From assembly GCA_035578155.1 (NCBI GenBank), contig JAPWDM010000001.1, forward strand, positions 169,233,498 to 169,297,497: 64,000 nucleotides of DNA. The letters run 5' to 3'. The notes beneath the pieces were generated by a model that did not search any database, was not told the origin of the DNA, and saw nothing but the letters and a program-made list of their open reading frames with translations. Position 1 is the stretch's first letter; each line of letters starts with the position of its first letter. Positions 57,288-64,000 of the stretch are shown piece after piece. Position numbers and translations under genes: made by a program. The stretch comes from Brachynemurus nebulosus (lineage: Eukaryota > Arthropoda > Insecta > Neuroptera > Myrmeleontidae).

Positions 57288-58140
57288 GTAGACGAATTTT
57301 AAGATAAATAACATTCAGACGAAAACGCATAAAATAAATTTAAAAAAAAAAAACTATTTTTCAGTCAAGTTTTTATTTAAAAATAGACTAAAAAGCGTAA
57401 AATAACCTTTGATCGAAAGCTTAAGGTTTAAACACTTACAGAAACATATTATAAACCTCTCCTAGGTCACCAACTCGAGCGGGAATACTTATCAGAGAAT
57501 ATTAATCAGTTATAGTTTCTTTTTTTTTAAATGTGTAACATAATCTATAAAATATTGAAGCATTACTATCTCTTTTTATCTTAGAAGTAAGTAGCGCTTA
57601 GAACTTGGGTAATTACAGGCAGGGCCGGTGAGAAAAATATAGTCAATGTGCAAAAAAAATTTCCACTTTTCCTGGGCCCCCGAGTTACAGCTGCGGCTGC
57701 CCCCTGCCCTTCTCACTGACCCAGAATATAGGTCTAATACGGAAGAAACTCGGTCTTCAATTCCAATGAAAATTAGCCTGTTACGACCTACTTACACCCA
57801 ATCACCCTGTGCCTATTTTTACATTATTGTTTACGAGCTTATTCAACTGAATGGGGATGCCCATAGTGTATATGTAGAGATGAATGTGAAACGGGAGATG
57901 GGCATTTTGATTGGGTGAGTGTAGTGTAGCGCCCGTTTGGTGGGTGATGGTAATAGTTAGAGTGTTTTGACCTGTGATCGATTGCCTATCACATTGGATT
58001 CAATAGTTGACTGGCTATCAATATTATTTCAAATCTCATCTCACTGTCTACATACCACTCACTGACAAACAGAACACTTCAGTTATATGGGCCCATATAC
58101 GCCCATTTTATATATTTGCCTGTTCTGTTCTACAAAAAAA
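57288..58140. other. Intergenic DNA with one GC-rich hAT-like word cluster
   Basis: CAGGGCCGGTGAGAAA (57622) and CTTCTCACTGACCCAG (57709) form a ~100-bp imperfect inverted pair, MITE-like. The open frame across it (57646-57918) is unrecognised. Confidence 0.35.
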
Positions 58141-59645
58141 AAAAAAACGCCGTGAGCAGCGGGGCCCCATCACGGTAGTCGAATTTTCCCCTTCATCTTC
58201 GGTATTGAATGTCTAGAAGCGAAATGTGATTGAAAGTCTACAACCGAATTGTCATTTTGTTGGTTTCAAAACTGGTGATGAGTGTTCGGCTGATCGAGGC
58301 TTTAAAAAAAGGTTTTAAGTATTTAAGGGCTGTATCTCAGTAAATTTCAATTTTGTGCCGAAAACAGGTAGCAGAAAAAAAGCCGACACAATTCGTACGA
58401 GGACATTCCTGCCCATGTTTATCCGCTAATTGCCTTTATGTTTTAGTTTTAAAAATTAAAAAAGGACCTTAAATAGTAAACTGGAAGGCCTTTATAAAGA
58501 TATTTTTTCTTTCCAAAAAAATCCAAAATTTCTATTTTATAAATACTAAAAATCCAAAATTCCTAATTTATAAATAAACAGTGACTTTAATAACATTTTT
58601 AAATTACTTAATATGTATGTATTTCATTTGTCATAAAAGTAAGTTCACTTTTTTTAAAATTTTTTAAAATTACTATTCGCCTACTTGTATTTAGAATAAA
58701 CATAATGCTTTTAAAACACATTTAACAATAGCATTCAATTCCGATGTAAAAATGGGAGAAGTGGGGGGAAAAGTGATGCGGACTCCCTACAAGGTACTAG
58801 CTGGATACTAACTGAATACACGTACAAAATTTCAGCCCTCTTGGTTTCCTTATGGAGTCTCTAGACATGTTAGAAAACAAGCAAAAAAATTAAGGAAATA
58901 TTGGCGTAAAAATCGTGGGGGTAAGGGTTAAAAGTTGAAACCTCCAAAAAACAGTGTCTGGCTATTAGCTTAACCTGTACACCAAATTTCAGCCCTCTAG
59001 GTTTATTTGGGGAGATTTTGACCCGAACGAAACTGTTAAAAAACAAGAAAAATCATGTTCTTTTGGGTATAAAAATGGTGGGGGTAGGGGTTAAAAGTCG
59101 AGACCCCCTAAAGGCACCCCCTTGATACTAACTCAATCCGAATACAAAATTTCAGCCCTCTAGGTTTATTCGGGTGACCTGTGCGAGTGGTACAAACTTC
59201 CAAAACGTCGAAAATGCATGAAATTGTAGCTTAAAAATGAGGGGGGTGGGGGTAAAATATTAAAACCTCCAAAAAGCACAACCTAGGTACCAACTTTATC
59301 AACACACCAAATTTCAACCCTCTACGTTAATTCTGGGGGGCTGGGGGCCTTTTAGATCCAGCGAAAATCGTTTTTCCCCCCTCTACTCCCACCATATCAT
59401 CCTAGGAAGCTGAATTTTGGATATGTTGTAGATAATTGACCGAAACATTATTTAAAACCGGTTTGGAAAAGTTTTATTGCTTTTCCGCCCCCCACCACCC
59501 CCTTAAAGGTCGGGTCCGAAAAAAAATTTGCCCAAAATTTGACCCCACTTTGATAGTATTGTTGTGCATCGGAATAAGCCCCACTTACCAAATTTCATCT
59601 CTTAACTTCCATAGGGGGGCCCTACACATATTAAAAGGTTGCGGG

Positions 59646-59722
<77 letters not shown>

Positions 59723-59850
59723 CATCTTTTTTTTTGACATAATCGTATTCTACGGGTCCGAAAACGGATAGCGCCCCTGGTCTCGCCTCTCGCAGCTCTT
59801 ATCGTATAGACTGTATAAGTCTAATTTTTCGGAGAAAATTCGACTAAAAA
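58141..59850 (+). mobile_element. 1.7-kb repeat element, inverted copy B
   Basis: Reverse complement of 28671-30343, with longer (AT)n (59649-59718). The end structure is as in copy A: TAGTCGAATTTTCCCC (58178-58193) and GGAGAAAATTCGACTAAA (59831-59848) are inverted, with the GC-rich CGCCGTGAGCAGCGGGGCCC outside the first. The interior motif CAAATTTCAGCCCTCTAGGT recurs near 58826, 58983, 59147 and 59306. An open frame at 59436-59771 is shared with copy A but dissolves into the (AT)n tract. Confidence 0.85.
59649..59718. repeat. (AT)n microsatellite inside copy B
   Basis: About 35 AT units against about 18 in copy A. Confidence 0.95.
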
Positions 59851-59902
59851 CCGCTGTAAATGTGCGCATATACATACTACAATACTACACTTACAGCGGT
59901 GT
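59850..59902. repeat. Short inverted repeat ACCGCTGTAA / TTACAGCGGT
   Basis: The two arms lie about 30 bp apart and directly abut the end of the 1.7-kb element. No equivalent is seen beside the other copy. Confidence 0.65.
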
Positions 59903-60328
59903 ACAAGATGTAACAAAATATGTGAAATTTTGACCGGAATGTTCACTTTGCATAGAGTACGAGAAAGGTGCTGTCACTACGTGCGTCTAATATAACTCGC
60001 CAAAGGTGTATAGGATTCGAATCGAGTCGAGTTTTTTATGCGTGCTCGTACAGACGATTTCGTGTGACACTTTTTGAGCACACAGCACGTCTAGCACACT
60101 GTGCTGATATGTGCTATGTGCGTTGTATCTATATAGATTAAAGATATTTACATCATATACATGCAAACTGTGACTTGTGCTGAATAGTGATTCTTTGGGC
60201 CTTCCCCCCCCCCCCTTTACGTCACACATCGTCACGCTAGGCAATAACCCATCCCCCTGGCACTTCGCTACTCTTTGCGTACGTATTTTATGGTTGGCTC
60301 TGATGTGTATAATTTGAAGAAATTAAAC
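59903..60328. other. Intergenic DNA, nothing recognised
   Basis: Contains a C run (CCTTCCCCCCCCCCCCTTTA near 60200). No supported gene. Confidence 0.4.
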
Positions 60329-60505
60329 TTTGTAAATAATAAACAAATACATTACTTTGCAAAATACCACTTTTATTTTTGAAACTGTGACAATATTGTT
60401 TCGAACCGTTAGTTTATTTTCAAACAGAATTCTGTTTGGAAATGAACAGTTTAAAAAATAAAAGTGGTATTTTGAAAAGTAAAGTATTTGTTTATTATTT
60501 ACAAA
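60329..60505. repeat. Hairpin/MITE, ~52-bp arms, 177 bp
   Basis: Left TTTGTAAATAATAAACAAAT and AAAATACCACTTTTATTTTT; right AAAAATAAAAGTGGTATTTT and ATTTGTTTATTATTTACAAA. The arms pair with few mismatches. An inner pair TTTCAAACAGAATTCTG / CTGTTTGGAAA sits in the loop. The target duplication is not fixed. Confidence 0.8.
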
Positions 60506-61779
60506 TATGGAATACCATAAAATAACGTTCAAATCAATTAAATTAAACTTTTTTTATACTAGTAACTCTTTTTTTGAGTTATCTATTTCGGGAATGTTTT
60601 AGTTCAATAATAGGAATAGTATCTTTCAAAAATATAAGGAATTAATTTCACAGGTTTCCCAAATAAAAGAAAATTATTTTGAAAAATTGAAAAAAAATAG
60701 ATAAATTAAAGATATCGAAAAGTGCTCTGAAGACTAGAAATAAAGCTTATCCTTATATGAAAGCCTATTTGCTAAACTTTTGAAAAGAACATTAGGTTAG
60801 TAAGTATATTGTGTAGGTTAGATACACCTGAAAAGAAAAATTAACAAAATTTTACCATTTTTTTCATTCAATTATAACACTAATTTAATAAGGAAATTCG
60901 TGGATTTTGCAACGTTTACAAATATGCTGCATAGTCAAAAAATTTAAATCTTTTTTTTAATTATACAGTAACCAGGATGTGCTTTGCTGATATTATTTTT
61001 TCTCCGGCCCAATAACATACCTATTTATTTTATTTCAATAAACATTAATTTAATTATTATATTTTTCAATATAATATATGTACAATTCAAAGTTGCACTA
61101 CTATAGACTTCATATTAAAGTAAGTCACGCCCCTATGTCAGATTTCAATATTAACATCTAAAGGATTATGAAAATCAATACGACAATCTTCGTACCGGTT
61201 CATTACTAATGCGTGTCTCAAATTCATATAATTATTTTGGTTATTGATGCCAAGTTCCTGTTACATTCTGTACAATTGTAAAAATATTCATTTATTTTAA
61301 ATTTTTTTTCGATATTTTTTGATATATTTGACAAAAAATATATTGTTAAAAAAATGTATCCTATAATATATATTTGCTTTTTATTTTATATTTTTTTACA
61401 TAATATTTTAATGTAAAAAATACATAAATAAAAAAATAAAAATTAAACATATTACATAACATGTTGTGCCCTGTTTTTAACTGTTATTATTTTAAGTTGA
61501 TTAATTTATTGGTTATTAGTAGTTATTTATTATAACAGTTTGTTCTATATAATATACACAATTACACGTTTAATGCTGGAATATTAACAATATTGTTATA
61601 GTAAGAGCAATGGGGCATTACCAGAGTGACAGCATTATGGCTATAATGTGATTTTTTATGTTGAAAATAATATATAAATAACAAAAAATAAAAATGGCTA
61701 ATTTGATTGATTTAGTTGAATTTTGTGAGCTGGGCGTATGATTGAGTTGTACCAATAAATAAAAAAAAATTTAAATCAG
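60506..61779. other. AT-rich intergenic DNA, nothing recognised
   Basis: About 1.3 kb of very AT-rich sequence. No supported gene or bounded repeat. Confidence 0.45.
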
Positions 61780-61787
61780 ACTGCGGT

Positions 61788-61950
61788 CAGTGGCGTAACT
61801 AGAATGGAGTAAGTAGAGCAGTCGCTACAGGCCGCAACAGGGTGGTGGATACTTTTTTTTCTTTGCTCGTCGACCATATTTTTGCGAATAAATGGACGTT
61901 TGGGGAGGGACGCTTGACTCTAGGGTGCAAAAAATGTAGTTACGCCACTG
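61788..61950. mobile_element. hAT MITE 'CAGTGGCGTAACTA', 163 bp
   Basis: CAGTGGCGTAACTA and TAGTTACGCCACTG are exact 14-bp inverted termini. The flanking octamers ACTGCGGT (61780-61787) and ACTGTGGT (61951-61958) agree at 7 of 8 bases. CAGTGGCGTAACTA is a well-known hAT-type terminus. Confidence 0.92.
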
Positions 61951-61967
61951 ACTGTGGTTTATTTTAA

Positions 61968-62824
61968 CGAAGTGTCCAGTCGTCCGCTAAACGGACGAAT
62001 AAAATAACTTAGTCGTCTGTAAAGTATTGACTTTTAGCATAAGTATTGATTTTTAACAATGTTATTACATAGTTCTTAAATAAATGAAAGTAATTTAGAA
62101 TCATATTTAAAAATCGAATTGAAAAACTAGGTGGTGAGGTTGGTTTTGGTTAGGTTAGTTTAGTTAGTTTTGACTATATACTTTGTTTTTTGATATGGAA
62201 ACTAGGTGGTGAGGTTAGTTAAGGTTACCCTTTGCCCGAAGGTTAGGTTAGTTTTGACAATATACTTCGATTTTTTATATAAAAACTAGGTAGTGACTTA
62301 GTTAAGGTTACCCTTTGCCCGAAAATTAGGTTAGTTTTGACAATATACTTCGACTATGATACAGAAACTAGGTAGTGAGGTTAGTTAAGGTTACCCGAAG
62401 GTTAGGTTAGTTTTGACAATATACTTCGACTTTGATATAAAAACTAGGTGGTAAAGATAGTTATGGCTAGGTCAGTTTAGTTATTTTTGACAATATACTT
62501 CGATTTTGCTGAAAAAAACAAGGTGGTGAGGTTAGTTAAGGTTACCTTTTGCCCGAATACCCTAACCTAACCAAAAGCAACCTCACCACCTAGTTTTTAT
62601 ATCAAAAATCGAGGTATATTGTCAAATCTAACTAAACTAACCTAACCGAAACCAACCTCACCACCTAGTTTTTTAATTCGATTTTTTAAATATGATTCTA
62701 AATTACTTTCATTTATTTAAGAACTAATAACATTGTTAAAAATCAATACTTACGCTAAAAGTCAATACTTTACGGACGACTAAGTTATTTTACTCGTCTG
62801 TTTAGCGGACGAGTCGCAACAGCC
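61968..62824. mobile_element. Large-TIR element with 9-bp target duplication and inner tandem repeats, 857 bp
   Basis: Flanked by identical 9-mers TTATTTTAA (61959-61967, 62825-62833). The arms run ~150-200 bp each (CGTCCGCTAAACGGACGA, AAAATAACTTAGTCGTC, TGAAAGTAATTTAGAATCAT). The middle (about 62130-62600) is a ~75-80-bp tandem array with AACTAGGTGGTGAGGTTAGT, AAGGTTACCCTTTGCCCGAA and GTTAGGTTAGTTTTGACAAT; its last unit is inverted. A 9-bp duplication with long TIRs is typical of Mutator-like (MULE) elements. The outermost ~12 bp of the two ends match poorly. No transposase. Confidence 0.78.
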
Positions 62825-62833
62825 TTATTTTAA

Positions 62834-63334
62834 ATTTTAAATTTATAAAATGGTGTGGCGTAAGCGCTGGGTAAACAATTTCACCAACAAGAAATTTGAT
62901 GGAACAGGTATATAAATTCATAGATAAGAAAGACAAGTTTAGAATTCTTTTTTTTGCCATGCAACATAAATCTTTCCGAAAATTATAAGAAAATTAATTC
63001 CCACTAACAAAGAATAAAATTCAAAAGTATGAACAAAATAAGTTTACAAGCCTCGACTCGTTCTCAATGTTGAAGCGATTGATTTAAACGAAAAAGTCAT
63101 AATCATACTCACACATATGTATCTCAACTGGAAGGTATCATATTCCTTTTCTATCGAAGTTTTCTAGATACTATAAAATAATGCAAAAGATTGAAAATTT
63201 ATCAATATTTGCTACGGAAGAATAATTTCTGTCCTTTTATAGTACTAAATATAAGTGAGTAGGTTTTATCACGCAAATACTAGCCGTCTGTAGACAGTAT
63301 TTTAAGAATATTCTAAATTACATATATATATGCA
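62834..63334. other. AT-rich intergenic DNA, nothing recognised
   Basis: No supported gene. Confidence 0.4.
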
Positions 63335-63813
63335 AACAAAAAAATATATTCAAAAATTTTATAAATAGCTATAAAAAGTACCTATATAGGATAGTTCGGT
63401 CAATTTTAAAAAAAAAAAACTTTTTTTTTGAGGTGGATCAGGACCGCATAAAAAAGTTTGATCGAAAATACATAATTCAGAACGCTCAAAATCTCACAAT
63501 TTGCTTAGAAGTTGCTTTTCTAAACAAGATAAAGTATTAATTTACACATGAGAACATTTTATTTCATTTTTATATTATAATATTATGAAAATTCTGAAAA
63601 ATACATCTGTAAAAAAATTAAATTATGTACCTAATAACATATTTCTATGCAATGTACTGATTAAATTCTTCAAAACGATTAAAAATTAATTTTTTCAAAA
63701 TTATAATTAAAGTTTAATTTTCTTAATTTCTCTTGCCTTTGATTTACAGTATGCACTTTAATGGACGTTTTTTCAAAAATCATATAAACAAAATTGCAAA
63801 AAAAAGGTTTAGC
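63335..63813. mobile_element. Pogo/Tigger-like MITE, partial copy 2
   Basis: Same orientation and word order as 38423-38953: ATATATTCAAAAATTTTATA, AATAGCTATAAAAAGTA, AGGACCGCATAAAAAAGTTT, TTAGAAGTTGCTTTTCTAAA, CAAAAAAAAGGTTTAGCTG. The left terminus is missing or too diverged to see. Confidence 0.7.
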
Positions 63814-64000
63814 TGTGCTTAATTTGATTATTGTCGTTCATTTTTTATTAATAATTAAATCAATATTTTTATTTCTATATGGATATGAATTTTCTTAATT
63901 TAGATAAATATTATGGTTAATGTGCTCAAAACCCAATTAAGTTATAGTAAATCGAATATTAGCAATTTCATAGATTTTCTAAGGTCTACTAATCTTTCTA

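Noticed and set aside
59436..59771. MTETLFKTGLEKF... frame, conserved in both 1.7-kb copies
   Set aside because: The two copies are nearly identical as DNA, so a shared frame carries no evidence of selection. It ends in the (AT)n tract and has no known motif.
28671..59850. The two 1.7-kb repeats as LTRs of one retrotransposon
   Set aside because: They are in inverted, not direct, orientation, and no gag-pol coding lies between.
62150..62600. GGTTAGGTTAG words resembling the insect telomere repeat TTAGG
   Set aside because: They occur once per ~75-80-bp unit within a transposon's inner array, never as consecutive TTAGG units.
1..64000. A bacterial-style defence system, CRISPR array or operon
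   Set aside because: Spacing, composition, TATA/Inr promoter, microsatellites and the transposon families all indicate an insect nuclear genome. No array of equal repeats with unique spacers is present; the nearest pattern is the 33-bp minisatellite at 39354-39540, which has no spacers.

Overview
This is a window of nuclear DNA from an animal, almost certainly an insect. It is AT-rich, has long (AT)n microsatellites and no operon-like packing, and is crowded with short inverted-repeat DNA transposons. Its one convincing intact gene belongs to the EcKinase/CHK-like (ecdysteroid kinase-like, EcKL) family, which is expanded mainly in insects. I cannot name the species.

Layout. 1-22.9 kb: gene-poor repeats. 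These include a LINE-tail-like repeat (1-400), a TA-flanked MITE (2761-3338), a 1.9-kb fold-back element (7022-8962), a decayed Tc1-like element with recognisable transposase remnants (11186-12056), hAT-like, pogo-like and 'GTTCCGTAC' repeat pieces (12.6-16.5 kb), and a piggyBac-like MITE with a smaller MITE inside it (19397-20038). 22.99-26.4 kb: the gene neighbourhood. A single-exon EcKL gene lies on the minus strand (25080-26306) with a good TATA/Inr core promoter. Its 3' end plus downstream flank has been tandemly duplicated (truncated copy 23174-23555). A pogo-like transposon (23650-25001) then landed in one of the two duplicate flanks, so the other duplicate preserves the empty target site. 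The transposon keeps an HTH_psq DNA-binding exon and several copies of a GGCCTTATT motif. 26.6-64 kb: more repeats. These include a 1.7-kb element present twice in inverted orientation (28671-30343 and 58141-59850), a second piggyBac-like MITE enlarged by nested repeats (31003-32775), at least five hAT-type MITEs with 8-bp target duplications, two PIF/Harbinger-type MITEs, pogo/mariner-like MITEs, and a large-TIR element with a 9-bp duplication (61968-62824).

The only gene-level biology is the EcKL kinase, whose family phosphorylates ecdysteroids or possibly other small alcohols. Everything else is mobile-element biology. Several target-site duplications can be read exactly, and nested insertions give relative ages. 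No tRNA, rRNA, CRISPR array or viral gene was recognised. Most short open frames are chance frames in AT-rich or repeat DNA and are not annotated.
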